A stretch of DNA of 64,000 nucleotides from Faecalibacterium sp. An122. GTDB lineage: Bacteria; Bacillota; Clostridia; Oscillospirales; Ruminococcaceae. The translations under genes and the position numbers were made by a program. Below the pieces are notes generated by a model. The model searched no databases. It was given only the letters and a program-made list of their open reading frames with translations, and was not told where the DNA came from. The stretch is from assembly GCF_002160895.1 (NCBI RefSeq), contig NZ_NFLL01000002.1, positions 62,001-126,000 of the forward strand, read 5' to 3'. Below, in pieces: positions 1 through 8,639 of this stretch (the first letter of the stretch is position 1; each line of letters opens with the position of its first letter).

Positions 1-923
1 TCCCCCAGACATCCGCCCCGGAAAACAGCCACTACCCGGTGACCATCACCAACTACAACTACGCCGGCGAGCCGGTGACCTATACCTACACCCAGGCCCC
101 CCAGCGGGTGGTGGCGGTGTACCAGGGCTCCATCGAGAGCATGATCGCCCTGGGCCTGGAGGACCATGTGGTGGCCTCCTATGGCCTGGACAATGAGGTC
201 AAGGCCGAGTGGCAGGAGGGCTTTGCCCAAATGAACTACCAGGCCGATGTCTTTGCCCCCGACAAGGAGACGGTGACCCTGCTTCAGCCCGACCTGATCC
301 TGTCCTGGGGGTCCCTGTTCAGCGAGAAGAACCTGGGTGATACCGCCGCATGGAACGCCAAGGGAGTGGGAACCTACATGAACAGCAACACCTGCCCCGG
401 CGGCTCCCGCACCCTGGAAAACGAATACACCGACCTTCTGAACCTGGGCAAAATCTTTGACGTGGAGGACCGGGCCGAGGCCCTGGTGGCCGAAATGCGC
501 CAGGAGATCGAGTCCACCCTCCAGGCAGTGGAGGGCCGCCCGGCGGTGCGGACCGCCGTGGTGGAGCCCATCGGCGGGACGGTGACCAATTACGGGGCCA
601 ACACCCTGGCAGGGGATATGGTGACCCAGCTGGGAGGCCAGCTGGTCCAGCCCGAGGGCAGCGAAATGAGCAAGGAAGCCCTGGTCACCGCCGACCCCGA
701 GGTGATTTTCGTGGTGTATATGGCCTATTCGGGGGAGGACCCTGAGACGGTCATGGCCAGCCAGCTGGCGGCCATCACAGAGGACCCCGCCCTGGCCAGC
801 CTGTCGGCGGCGCAGAACGGCCGGGTATACCCGGTGATGCTGGGGGATATCTATGCCGCCGGCCCCCGCACGGTGGACGGCATCCGCACCATTGCCGCCG
901 GCCTGTATGGGGATGCAGCCTGA
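1..923 (+). CDS. ABC transporter substrate-binding protein, BtuF/FepB type (5' truncated by window edge)
   Basis: Periplasmic-binding-protein fold of the metal-chelate/cobalamin class, which captures a corrinoid or siderophore at the cell surface for the permease encoded next. The frame is open from the first bases of the window, so the signal peptide and lipobox are missing; about 305 residues remain. Family signs are the opening PQRVVAVYQGSIESMIALG strand-helix segment, the LLQPDLILSWG segment and the C-terminal helix after GPRTVDGIRTIAAGL. The stop codon overlaps the permease start by one base (TGATG at 921-925). Position at the head of the cobalamin operon makes a corrinoid the likely ligand. 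That is inference from context, because iron-siderophore binders look the same at this level. Confidence 0.85.
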   Translation, partial: PQTSAPENSHYPVTITNYNYAGEPVTYTYTQAPQRVVAVYQGSIESMIALGLEDHVVASYGLDNEVKAEWQEGFAQMNYQADVFAPDKETVTLLQPDLILSWGSLFSEKNLGDTAAWNAKGVGTYMNSNTCPGGSRTLENEYTDLLNLGKIFDVEDRAEALVAEMRQEIESTLQAVEGRPAVRTAVVEPIGGTVTNYGANTLAGDMVTQLGGQLVQPEGSEMSKEALVTADPEVIFVVYMAYSGEDPETVMASQLAAITEDPALASLSAAQNGRVYPVMLGDIYAAGPRTVDGIRTIAAGLYGDAA

Positions 924-1999
924 TGGCCCGCCGGAGCTTTCGGCCCGCCTTCGGGCTGACGCTGGCCCTTTTGGGAGCGGCGCTGCCTTTGTCTTTTCTG
1001 GCGGCGGTGTGCATGGGCACCAACCCGCTGCCCGCCGGCCAGGTCTACGCCGTCCTCCGGGATGAACTGGCCTGGAAGGTGCTGGGCCGGCCCATCCCGG
1101 AGGGCTGGGGTCCCGGCACCCCCATCCACGACGTGGTGTGGCTGATCCGGCTGCCCCGGCTGGTGCTGGCCGCGGCGGTGGGATGCTGTCTGTCCCTGTG
1201 CGGCGCGGTGATGCAGGCGGTGGTCCAGAACCCTCTGGCCGACCCCTATGTGCTGGGGATTTCCTCCGGGGCGTCGCTGGGGGCCTCCCTGGCCCTGCTG
1301 CTGGGGGTAGGCGCCGCCTTTGGAGAGAATTTTGTGGGCGTCATGGCCTTTCTGGGGGCCATGGGAGTGTCGGCGGCGGTGGTCCTGCTGGCCAACGCCG
1401 GCGGCCGGCCCAGCACCGTCAAGCTCCTGCTGGCCGGGGCGGCCCTGTCGGCGGTCTGCGGGGCCTTCTCCAACTTCCTGATCTACCAGGCCGGCCCCGA
1501 CCGGGCCGCCAGCCAGATTGTCCGCTGGACCATGGGAAGCCTGGCGGGGGCGTCCTGGCCGGTGAACGGCGTTTTGCTGGCCGCCGCCCTGGGCGGCACC
1601 GCCTTTTTCCTCACCCAGTGCCGCCCCCTCAATCTGATGCTGCTGGGGGAGGACACCGCCCTGACCCTGGGGGTCTCCCTGCGCCGCCGGCGGATGGTCT
1701 ACCTGGCGGCGGCCTCCCTGCTGGTGGGGCTGTCGGTCTGGGCGGCGGGAATCATCGGCTTTGTGGGCCTGGTGATTCCCCATCTGGTGCGGCTGGCCTT
1801 CGGTAGCGATCATCGCCGCCTGATTCCTCTGTCGGCGCTGGGCGGGGCGCTGTTCCTGCTGTGGGCCGACGTCCTCTGCCGGGTGATTCTGCCCGGCAAC
1901 GAGCTGCCGGTGGGCATCCTGACCGCCATGCTGGGCGCCCCGGTGTTTCTGGGCCTGATGGCCCGCAGCCGCTACGGTTTTGGAGGGCCCAACCCATGA
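923..1999 (+). CDS. FecCD/BtuC-family ABC transporter permease
   Basis: Integral membrane permease of 358 residues that forms the translocation pore of a vitamin B12 or siderophore importer. It is strongly hydrophobic throughout, with about ten predicted membrane segments. It has the FecCD-typical stretches RLPRLVLAAAVGCCLSLCGA (residues about 73-92), QNPLADPYVLGISSGASLGA and, near the C-terminus, the GFVGLVIPHLVR coupling helix that contacts the ATPase. It starts at an ATG overlapping the stop of the binding protein, and its own TGA overlaps the ATG of the ATPase gene (ATGA). The three genes therefore form a translationally coupled FCD transporter. Corrinoid specificity is inferred from the downstream cobalamin genes. 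Confidence 0.93.
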   Translation: MARRSFRPAFGLTLALLGAALPLSFLAAVCMGTNPLPAGQVYAVLRDELAWKVLGRPIPEGWGPGTPIHDVVWLIRLPRLVLAAAVGCCLSLCGAVMQAVVQNPLADPYVLGISSGASLGASLALLLGVGAAFGENFVGVMAFLGAMGVSAAVVLLANAGGRPSTVKLLLAGAALSAVCGAFSNFLIYQAGPDRAASQIVRWTMGSLAGASWPVNGVLLAAALGGTAFFLTQCRPLNLMLLGEDTALTLGVSLRRRRMVYLAAASLLVGLSVWAAGIIGFVGLVIPHLVRLAFGSDHRRLIPLSALGGALFLLWADVLCRVILPGNELPVGILTAMLGAPVFLGLMARSRYGFGGPNP

Positions 2000-2769
2000 A
2001 ACTGGAAACCAAAGCCCTCCGCGCCGCCGCCGGCGGCCGGGAAATCCTCCACGGCATCGACCTGACCGCCCACACGGGGCAGTTTGTGGGATTGATCGGC
2101 CCCAACGGCAGCGGCAAATCCACCCTCCTCAAATGCATCTACCGCACCCTTGCCCCCACCGGCGGGGCGGTACTGCTGGATGGCCGGCCCCTGCAGGACT
2201 ATACCCTCCGCCAGTCGGCCCAAAAGATCGGGGTGGTGGCCCAGCACAATGCCTATGCCTTTGATTTCACGGTGGAGGAACTGGTGCTGATGGGCCGTGC
2301 GCCCCACCAGAAACCCCTCCAGCGGGACACCGCCGCCGACCGGCAGATAGCTGCCGACGCCCTGACGGCGGTGGGAATGGCCGGCATGGAAAAACGCAGC
2401 TTCGGGACCTTGTCGGGCGGGGAGCGCCAGCGGGTGATGCTGGCCCGGGCCCTGGCCCAGCAGACGAAGTGCCTTTTGCTGGACGAGCCCACCAACCACC
2501 TGGATATTCAGTACCAGCTGTCCATGATGGAGCTGGTGCGGGGTCTGGGCCTGACGGTGGTGGCGGCGCTGCACGATTTGAATTTGGCGGCGGCCTATTG
2601 CGACTGGCTGTACGCTTTGAAGGACGGGGAACTGGCCGGCAGCGGCACGCCCCGGGATGTACTCACACCACAGTTGATCCGGCAGGTCTACCATGTGGAC
2701 GCCCGGGTCACCGAAATGGACGGCCGGCCCGCCATCTGGTACCGGCCCATGAAAGGAGCCAACCCATGA
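1996..2769 (+). CDS. ABC transporter ATP-binding protein, BtuD/FecE type
   Basis: Cytoplasmic ATPase of 257 residues that powers the preceding FecCD permease. Walker A is GPNGSGKST (residues about 35-43), the Q-loop follows at VVAQHN, the ABC signature is LSGGERQRVMLARAL, Walker B is CLLLDEPTNHLD and the switch histidine lies in ALHDLNLA. The start was placed at the ATG at 1996, which overlaps the permease stop as ATGA. An upstream in-frame extension lies inside the permease gene and does not look like an ABC domain. The stop again overlaps the next gene (cbiK) as ATGA, tying the importer to the biosynthetic operon. Confidence 0.95.
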   Translation: MKLETKALRAAAGGREILHGIDLTAHTGQFVGLIGPNGSGKSTLLKCIYRTLAPTGGAVLLDGRPLQDYTLRQSAQKIGVVAQHNAYAFDFTVEELVLMGRAPHQKPLQRDTAADRQIAADALTAVGMAGMEKRSFGTLSGGERQRVMLARALAQQTKCLLLDEPTNHLDIQYQLSMMELVRGLGLTVVAALHDLNLAAAYCDWLYALKDGELAGSGTPRDVLTPQLIRQVYHVDARVTEMDGRPAIWYRPMKGANP

Positions 2770-3533
2770 AACAAGCCCTTATCTGCGTCAGTTTTGGCAC
2801 CACAGTGCCCTCGGCCCGCCAGGAGATCGAGGCGGTGGAACAGGCCCTGTCCGCCGCCGCTCCGGAGCGGGTCATGGTCCGGGCCTTCACCAGCGGCATG
2901 ATCCGCCGGGTGCTGGCCGGGCGGGGCCAGCCGGTGCCCAGCCTGCCCGAGGCATTGGAATCGCTGCGCCGGGACGGGGTGGAGGACGTGTTTGTCCAGC
3001 CCACCCACTTCCTCTGCGGCGTCGAATATGATAAACTAAGGGCCGAAGCCCTGTTCGCCGCCTCCGGCTTTGCCCGGCTGCGGGTGGGCCGGCCCCTGCT
3101 GGCCTCCACCGAAGACCTGCGGGCGGTGGCCGCCATGGTGGCGGACCGTTTCCCCGCCGAGGCGGGCCGGGCGGTGGTCCTGATGGGCCACGGCTCCACC
3201 CACTTTGCCAACGTGGTGTATCCGGCCATCCAGACCATTTTTGAGCTGGCCGGTCGGCCGGATATCCGCGTGGGTACGGTGGAGGGCTGGCCCACCCTGG
3301 AGGAAGTGCGCGAGACCCTGCGCAGTATGAAGGTGGAACGGGTCCACCTGGCCCCCCTGATGCTGGTGGCCGGGGACCATGCCCTCAACGACATGGCCGG
3401 GGAGGGCCCCGACAGCTGGAAAACCCTGCTGGAGCAGGACGGCTATGCCGTCACCGCCACCCTGGAGGGTCTGGGCCGCCGGGAGGAGATCCAGGCCTTG
3501 TATGCCGCCCACCTGACCCAGGACCTGAACTAA
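2766..3533 (+). CDS. cbiK: Sirohydrochlorin cobaltochelatase CbiK
   Basis: Inserts Co2+ into sirohydrochlorin, the committing step of the anaerobic (early cobalt) cobalamin route. The 255-residue length fits CbiK rather than the shorter CbiX-S or longer CbiX-L. The metal-binding and catalytic residues expected of CbiK are visible: the His in LMGHGSTHFAN near residue 141, the Glu in VGTVEGWPT near 175 and the His in VAGDHALNDMAG near 207. The N-terminal strand ALICVSFGTT is typical. It starts at an ATG overlapping the ATPase stop. No signal peptide is present, so this is a cytoplasmic form, unlike the exported CbiK of some sulfate reducers. Confidence 0.95.
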   Translation: MKQALICVSFGTTVPSARQEIEAVEQALSAAAPERVMVRAFTSGMIRRVLAGRGQPVPSLPEALESLRRDGVEDVFVQPTHFLCGVEYDKLRAEALFAASGFARLRVGRPLLASTEDLRAVAAMVADRFPAEAGRAVVLMGHGSTHFANVVYPAIQTIFELAGRPDIRVGTVEGWPTLEEVRETLRSMKVERVHLAPLMLVAGDHALNDMAGEGPDSWKTLLEQDGYAVTATLEGLGRREEIQALYAAHLTQDLN

Positions 3534-3558
3534 ACGCATCCGCAAGGAGGAACAGGCC

Positions 3559-4707
3559 GTGGCCTTTGAACATTACATCCGCAGCGGCCAGAAGATGCTG
3601 CGCTGCGGCTATACCACCGGCACCTGCGCCGCTTTGGCGGCGTCGGGGGCGGCGCGGCTTCTGCTGCTGGGTGAGATGCCCGAAACCCTCTCTCTGCCCA
3701 CCCCCAAGGGCTGGACGGTGGAGGTTTGCCCCGAGGGCCTGGCCCGCACGAAGGACGGGGCGGTCTGCTCGGTCCGCAAGGACGGGGGCGACGACGCCGA
3801 CGTCACCCATGGAATGCTGGTGACCGCGCTGGTGCGGCGGACGGAGGAACCGGGGGTCCGCATCGACGGCGGGGAAGGGGTGGGCCGGGTCACCCGGCCC
3901 GGCCTGGATCAGCCGGTGGGGGCCGCCGCCATCAACCATGTTCCCCGGCAGATGATCGCCCAGGCGGTGAAAAACATCTGCCGCGAGGCGGGCTATGCCG
4001 GCGGGGTGGAGGTGATTGTCTCCATCCCCGGCGGGGAGGAGCGGGCCAAACGGACCTTCAACCCCCTGCTGGGCATCGAAGGCGGCCTGTCGGTGCTGGG
4101 GACTTCGGGAATCGTGGAACCCATGAGCGAACAGGCCATTGTGGACACCATTGCGGTGGAGGTGCGCCAGGCCGCCCAGACCAGCCGCCGGCTGATTCTG
4201 ACCCCCGGCAACTATGGGGCGGACTTTCTGGCGGCCCACGGCCTGGACGGGCTGGGCGTGCCGGTGGTGCGGTGTTCCAACTTCATCGGCGACGCTCTGG
4301 ACATGGCCGCCGCCGAGGGCTTTGCCCAGGTGCTTCTGGCGGGCCATATCGGCAAGCTGGTCAAGCTGGCCGGGGGGATCATGAACACCCACTCCCGCCA
4401 GGCCGACGGCCGCTGTGAGCTGTTCTGTGCCCATGCGGCGGTGGCCGGGGCCAGCCGGAGCCTCTGCGCCCGGCTGATGGAAGCCGCCACCACCGACGCC
4501 TGCATTGCCCTGCTGGAAGAGGAAAACCTCCGTCCGCCGGTGCTGGCCAGCCTCACCGCCGCCGCCCAGCGCCATGTGGAGCGCCGGGCCGCCGGCGCCT
4601 ATGAGGCGGGGATCCTGCTTTTTTCCAACGTATACGGCACCCTGGGGGTCAGCCCTCAGGCCGAGGCCATCATCCATAGCTGGAGGGAAGAACATCATGA
4701 ACAATAA
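3559..4707 (+). CDS. cbiD: Cobalt-precorrin-5B C1-methyltransferase CbiD
   Basis: Methylates C-1 of cobalt-precorrin-5B with SAM in the anaerobic corrin ring pathway. It has 382 residues, normal for CbiD. It opens with the family hallmark LRCGYTTGTCAALAA near residues 16-30, and contains EVIVSIPGGEERAKRTFNPLLG and the glycine-rich GTSGIVEPMSEQA region. The start is GTG at 3559 with AAGGAGG eight bases upstream. The 3' end overlaps the next gene (cbiL) by 11 bases in another frame. CbiD is specific to the oxygen-independent pathway, so it supports an anaerobic lifestyle. Confidence 0.96.
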   Translation: MAFEHYIRSGQKMLRCGYTTGTCAALAASGAARLLLLGEMPETLSLPTPKGWTVEVCPEGLARTKDGAVCSVRKDGGDDADVTHGMLVTALVRRTEEPGVRIDGGEGVGRVTRPGLDQPVGAAAINHVPRQMIAQAVKNICREAGYAGGVEVIVSIPGGEERAKRTFNPLLGIEGGLSVLGTSGIVEPMSEQAIVDTIAVEVRQAAQTSRRLILTPGNYGADFLAAHGLDGLGVPVVRCSNFIGDALDMAAAEGFAQVLLAGHIGKLVKLAGGIMNTHSRQADGRCELFCAHAAVAGASRSLCARLMEAATTDACIALLEEENLRPPVLASLTAAAQRHVERRAAGAYEAGILLFSNVYGTLGVSPQAEAIIHSWREEHHEQ

Positions 4708-5404
4708 AGGTACACTCTATGGGGTGGGCGTCGGCCCGGGGGACCCCGAACTTCTCACCCTGAAAGCGGTGCGGATCATCGGGGAATGCCCGGTGATTGC
4801 CGCCCCCCGCACCGCCGGGGGCAACCAGATCGCCCTGGACATCGCCCGCCAGGCGGTGGACCTGGAGGGAAAAGAAATTCTCCCTCTGGATATCTCTATG
4901 TCCCCCGACCCGGCCAAGCGGAAAGCCTCCTATGACGCGGCCATGGCCCTGGTCCGGGACCGGCTGGAGGCCGGCCGGGATGTGGCCATGCTGAACATCG
5001 GGGATGTGTCCATCTACGCCACCTGCTCCTACCTCATGGAACACCTGGCCGAGGAGGGCTTTGCCACCGCCCGGGTGGCGGGAGTGCCCAGCTTCTGCGC
5101 GTCGGCGGCCCGGCTGAACATCAGCCTCACCGAGATCGACACCCCGCTGCACATCATTCCCAGCGGCCAGGAGGAAGATCTGGCGGCGGCCCTGGACTGG
5201 CCCGGCACCAAGATCCTGATGAAGAGCGCCCGCCGCCTGCCCCAGGTGCTGAACACCCTGGAGCAGAAGGGCCTGTCGGACCGCAGCGCTTTGGTGGCCA
5301 ACTGCGGCCTGCCGGGGGAGCTGGTGCTGCCCAGCCTGGACCAGGACGCCGTCCGCGCCCTGGACGCCGGGTACTTTGTGACCATTGTGGTCAAGGAGGG
5401 GTGA
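4697..5404 (+). CDS. cbiL: Cobalt-factor II / precorrin-2 C20-methyltransferase CbiL
   Basis: Tetrapyrrole methylase of 235 residues that transfers the C-20 methyl group to cobalt-factor II. Family signs are the N-terminal GVGVGPGDPELLTLKAVR motif (residues 9-26), AMLNIGDVSIYATCSYL in the SAM-binding middle part, and ARVAGVPSFCASAARL. The ATG at 4697 has GGAGGG at 4682-4687 and lies inside the 3' end of cbiD, an 11-base overlap. It is the methylase immediately after CbiD, and the next gene CbiF acts later in the same pathway, so gene order does not follow reaction order. Confidence 0.94.
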   Translation: MNNKGTLYGVGVGPGDPELLTLKAVRIIGECPVIAAPRTAGGNQIALDIARQAVDLEGKEILPLDISMSPDPAKRKASYDAAMALVRDRLEAGRDVAMLNIGDVSIYATCSYLMEHLAEEGFATARVAGVPSFCASAARLNISLTEIDTPLHIIPSGQEEDLAAALDWPGTKILMKSARRLPQVLNTLEQKGLSDRSALVANCGLPGELVLPSLDQDAVRALDAGYFVTIVVKEG

Positions 5405-5408
5405 GAAG

Positions 5409-6167
5409 ATGGTACATTTTGTGGGAGCAGGGCCGGGAGCCCCCGACCTGCTGACCCTGCGGGGGGCCAAACTGCTGGGCGAAGCGGGATGCATCATCTA
5501 CGCCGGCAGCCTGGTGAATCCGGCCCTGCTGGAGATGGCGCCGGAGGGCTGCCCCATCTACAACAGCGCCGAAATGACCCTGGAACAGGTTCTGGACACC
5601 ATCCGGGCCGCCGAGGCCGACGGTCGGGACACCGTCCGGCTCCACACCGGGGACCCCTGCGTCTATGGGGCCATCCGGGAACAGATGGACGCCCTGGACG
5701 ACGCCGGCATCCCCTGGGACGACACCCCGGGGGTGTCCAGCTTCTGCGGGGCGGCGGCGGCTCTCGGGGCAGAATACACCCTGCCGGGGGTGAGCCAGAG
5801 CGTCATCATCACCCGGCTGACAGGCCGGACCCCGGTGCCTGAGAAAGAAAGCCTGGCCTCCATGGCTTCCCATGGGGCCTCCATGGTGCTGTTCCTGTCG
5901 TCGGGGATGCTGCCCCAGGTCCAGGAGGAGCTGCTGAAGGGGGCCTATACCCCCGACACCCCCGCCGCCATCGTCTATAAGGCCACCTGGCCGGAGGAAA
6001 AAATCGTCCGGTGCACCGTGGGCACCCTGGCGGCCAAAGGGGCCGAGGCCGGCATCCGCAAGACCGCTCTGGTGCTGGTGGGGGGCTTTTTGGGGCAGGG
6101 GGGCTATGAGCGGAGCAAGCTCTACGACCCCTCGTTCACCACCGAATACCGGGAGGCCTCCCTGTGA
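5409..6167 (+). CDS. cbiF: Cobalt-precorrin-4 C11-methyltransferase CbiF
   Basis: SAM-dependent methylase of 252 residues acting at C-11 of cobalt-precorrin-4. It shows the MVHFVGAGPGAPDLLTLRG start typical of CbiF/CobM, RLHTGDPCVYGAI in the SAM site and PGVSSFCGAAAALGAEYTLPG. The ATG at 5409 was preferred to upstream in-frame codons because AAGGAGG lies at 5394-5400, nine bases before it. The stop overlaps the cbiG GTG start (GTGA). Catalytic and substrate-binding features look intact. Confidence 0.95.
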   Translation: MVHFVGAGPGAPDLLTLRGAKLLGEAGCIIYAGSLVNPALLEMAPEGCPIYNSAEMTLEQVLDTIRAAEADGRDTVRLHTGDPCVYGAIREQMDALDDAGIPWDDTPGVSSFCGAAAALGAEYTLPGVSQSVIITRLTGRTPVPEKESLASMASHGASMVLFLSSGMLPQVQEELLKGAYTPDTPAAIVYKATWPEEKIVRCTVGTLAAKGAEAGIRKTALVLVGGFLGQGGYERSKLYDPSFTTEYREASL

Positions 6168-7162
6168 GGCTGTATTATCTGGCCTTCAGCGCCCGGGGTC
6201 TGGCTCTGGCCGAAAATTTGGCCCGCGCCCTGGGCGGGGAGGCGGTCCGCTGCGGCGGGCCGGTGACCCTGGCCGGCTGGACGGCGGAACATTTCGCCTC
6301 CGGGGCGGGGCTGGTGTATGTGGGGGCCTGCGGCATCGCCGTCCGGGCGGTGGCCCCCCACCTGGTCCATAAGGCCGAGGACCCCGCCGTGGTGGCGGTG
6401 GACGAGCAGGGACACTTTGCGGTGCCCCTGGTGTCGGGCCATCTGGGCGGGGCCAACGCTCTGGCCCGGTCCATCGCCAAAGTCTGCGGCGCGGTGCCGG
6501 TGCTGACCACCGCCACCGATGCCGGGGGACTGTTCCCGGTGGACGACTGGGCCCGGGCGCAGGGCTGCGTCATCCCGCGGCCCGAAACCATCAAGTACTT
6601 TTCCGCCGCCATCCTGGCGGGGAAAACCTGCTGCATCTACAGCGACTGGCCCATTGCCGGCGCACCCCCCGCCGGGGTGGAGCTGACGGGGGACAAGTCG
6701 GCCTGCGACGCCGCCGTCACCCTTACCGACCCCGGCCCGGGCCCCCTCTGGATTGCCCCGCGGGCCGCTGTACTGGGAATGGGCTGCCGCCGGGGCGTGC
6801 CGGTCCAGCGGCTGGAACAAGCTGTGCAGCAGGCCCTTGCAGTGGCCGGCATCCCGGCCCAGGCGGTGGCCATGGTCTGTACCATTGACCTCAAAGCCCG
6901 GGAACCGGGGCTTTTGGACCTCTGCCGGGCCCACGGCTGGCCCCTGCGGACCTTTTCGGCGCAGCAGCTGGAACAGGTGGAAGGAACCTTCACCCCCTCG
7001 GCCTTTGTGGCCCGGACGGTGGGGGTGGACAACGTGTGTGAGCGGGCCGCCGTGCTGGGCGCAGAGGGCGGGCCGCTGCAAATACCCAAACAGGCCGGGG
7101 ACGGCGCGACGCTGGCCCTGGCCGCAAAGGCTTTTGAGCCGGATTGGAAGTGGATGGAATGA
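6164..7162 (+). CDS. cbiG: Cobalt-precorrin-5A hydrolase CbiG
   Basis: Opens the delta-lactone of cobalt-precorrin-5A and releases acetaldehyde, a reaction found only in the anaerobic pathway. The 332-residue protein contains the N-terminal CbiG domain with VYVGACGIAVRAVAPHL (about residues 48-64), the central SGHLGGANALAR and TTATDAGGLFPVD segments, and a C-terminal domain beginning at AAVLGMGCRRGVP. The start is GTG overlapping the cbiF stop as GTGA. The C-terminal domain is fused as usual, and both halves are present without frameshift. Confidence 0.94.
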   Translation: MRLYYLAFSARGLALAENLARALGGEAVRCGGPVTLAGWTAEHFASGAGLVYVGACGIAVRAVAPHLVHKAEDPAVVAVDEQGHFAVPLVSGHLGGANALARSIAKVCGAVPVLTTATDAGGLFPVDDWARAQGCVIPRPETIKYFSAAILAGKTCCIYSDWPIAGAPPAGVELTGDKSACDAAVTLTDPGPGPLWIAPRAAVLGMGCRRGVPVQRLEQAVQQALAVAGIPAQAVAMVCTIDLKAREPGLLDLCRAHGWPLRTFSAQQLEQVEGTFTPSAFVARTVGVDNVCERAAVLGAEGGPLQIPKQAGDGATLALAAKAFEPDWKWME

Positions 7163-7890
7163 ACAAAGTCTATGTAGTGGGCCTGGGGCCCGGCAGCGCA
7201 TTGGGAATGACGGCGGCGGCCCGTGCCGCCCTGCAGGAGGCGGATGTCATCTGCGGATACACGGTGTATCTGGACCTGGTGGCCCCCCTGTTCCCGGGCA
7301 AGGAGATGCGCTCCACCCCCATGACCAAGGAGATCGACCGGTGCCGGATGGCGCTGGAGCTGGCCGCCGAGGGCCGCACCGCGGCTCTGGTGTGCAGCGG
7401 CGATGCGGGGGTGTACGGCATGGCCTCGCCCCTGCTGGAACTGGCGGGGAACTATCCCATGGTGGAGGTGGAAGTGGTTCCCGGCGTGACCGCGGCCCTG
7501 GCCGGGGCGGCGGTGCTGGGTGCGCCTCTGGGGCATGACTTCTGCACCGTGTCCCTGTCCGACCTGCTGACCCCCTGGGAGATGGTGGAAAAGCGGCTGC
7601 GGGCCGCGGCGGCGGGGGATTTTGTCCTCTGCCTGTATAACCCCGCCTCCCACCGGCGGAAAGATACCCTCCGCCGGGCCTGTGAGATCCTGCTGGATGC
7701 GGGCCTGCGCCCCGACACCGCCTGCGGCTGGGTGCGGAATATTGCCCGGGGCGGCCAGACCGCCCGCCTGCTGACCCTGGAAGAGCTGCACAGCGCCGAG
7801 CTGGATATGTTCACCACCGTCTTTGTGGGCTCCTCCGAGACCCGGGTCCAGAACGGATGCCTCATCACCCCGCGGGGGTACCGGAAATGA
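7159..7890 (+). CDS. cbiH: Cobalt-precorrin-3B (cobalt-factor III) C17-methyltransferase CbiH
   Basis: Methylates C-17 and drives ring contraction of cobalt-factor III. The protein has 243 residues with the methylase start VYVVGLGPGSALGMT, VCSGDAGVYGMASPLLE in the SAM site, VVPGVTAALAGAAVLGAPLG and the C-terminal LCLYNPASHRRKD. The ATG at 7159 lies within the last codons of cbiG (TGGAATGA overlap), and the stop overlaps the cbiJ ATG as ATGA. It is a single-domain CbiH and is not fused to CbiG or to a ferredoxin domain as in some other species. Confidence 0.95.
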   Translation: MNKVYVVGLGPGSALGMTAAARAALQEADVICGYTVYLDLVAPLFPGKEMRSTPMTKEIDRCRMALELAAEGRTAALVCSGDAGVYGMASPLLELAGNYPMVEVEVVPGVTAALAGAAVLGAPLGHDFCTVSLSDLLTPWEMVEKRLRAAAAGDFVLCLYNPASHRRKDTLRRACEILLDAGLRPDTACGWVRNIARGGQTARLLTLEELHSAELDMFTTVFVGSSETRVQNGCLITPRGYRK

Positions 7891-8639
7891 CAGGGATTGC
7901 CGTATTCAGCGGCACCACCGAGGGGCGGACCCTCTCCCATCAGCTGGCGGCGGAAGGAATCCCGGTCACCGTCTGCGTGGCCACCGAATACGGCCAGATC
8001 CAGCAGGGGGAAGCCCCGGGCATCACGGTTCACACCGGCCGGCTGGACCCTGCCGGCATGGCGGCTCTGGTGGCGGGGGCGGCCCTCTGTGTGGACGCCA
8101 CCCACCCCTACGCCGCCCAGGCTAGCGCCAACATCCGGACGGCCTGTGAACAGGCCGGGGTGCCCTGTCTCCGGCTGCTCCGCCCCGCCAGCCCTCTGCC
8201 CGAGGACGCCCTGACCGCCCCCGATGCGGCTTCGGCGGCCCGGCTGCTGGCCGGCACCCAGGGAAATATTCTGCTGACCACCGGGGCCAAGGAGCTGGTG
8301 GTCTTTGGGCCTCTGGGAGGCCAGCGGCTGATCGCCCGGGTCCTGCCCAGCCATGAAGGGCTGGACGCCTGCGCGGCGGCGGGCATCCCGGCCCGGAACA
8401 TCGTGGCCATGCAGGGGCCCTTCACCCGGGAGATGAACGAAGCCCTTTTGCGGCAGTTCTCGGCCCGGTATCTGGTCACCAAGGACGGCGGCGAGGCCGG
8501 AGGCTTTGGAGCCAAAGTGGAAGCCGCCCGGGCAGCGGGGGCCACCCTGGTGGTGATCCGTCGTCCCGCCGACGGCGGCGCATCCTATGAGGAAGTATTG
8601 GGCCAGTGCAGAAAGGCGGTGGCATCATGGAACAGGTAA
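7887..8639 (+). CDS. cbiJ: Cobalt-precorrin-6A reductase CbiJ
   Basis: NAD(P)H-dependent reductase of the corrin macrocycle, 250 residues. Hallmarks are the N-terminal IAVFSGTTEGRTLSHQL, CVDATHPYAAQASANIR near residues 72-88, TGAKELVVF and LVTKDGGEAGGFGAKVEAA toward the end. The start chosen is the ATG at 7887 that overlaps the cbiH stop; a start ten codons earlier would lie wholly within cbiH and adds no conserved sequence. The 3' end overlaps cbiET by 13 bases. Confidence 0.93.
   Translation: MTGIAVFSGTTEGRTLSHQLAAEGIPVTVCVATEYGQIQQGEAPGITVHTGRLDPAGMAALVAGAALCVDATHPYAAQASANIRTACEQAGVPCLRLLRPASPLPEDALTAPDAASAARLLAGTQGNILLTTGAKELVVFGPLGGQRLIARVLPSHEGLDACAAAGIPARNIVAMQGPFTREMNEALLRQFSARYLVTKDGGEAGGFGAKVEAARAAGATLVVIRRPADGGASYEEVLGQCRKAVASWNR

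Noticed and set aside
1-60. A cobalamin riboswitch at the head of the operon
   Set aside because: The window begins inside the binding-protein gene, so any leader lies outside. Nothing within the window resembles a B12 box.
851-1813. Long minus-strand open frames over the BtuC-like permease and many cobalamin genes
   Set aside because: Shadows caused by high GC at third positions; Gln/Gly/His/Pro-rich with no domains and no ribosome binding sites.
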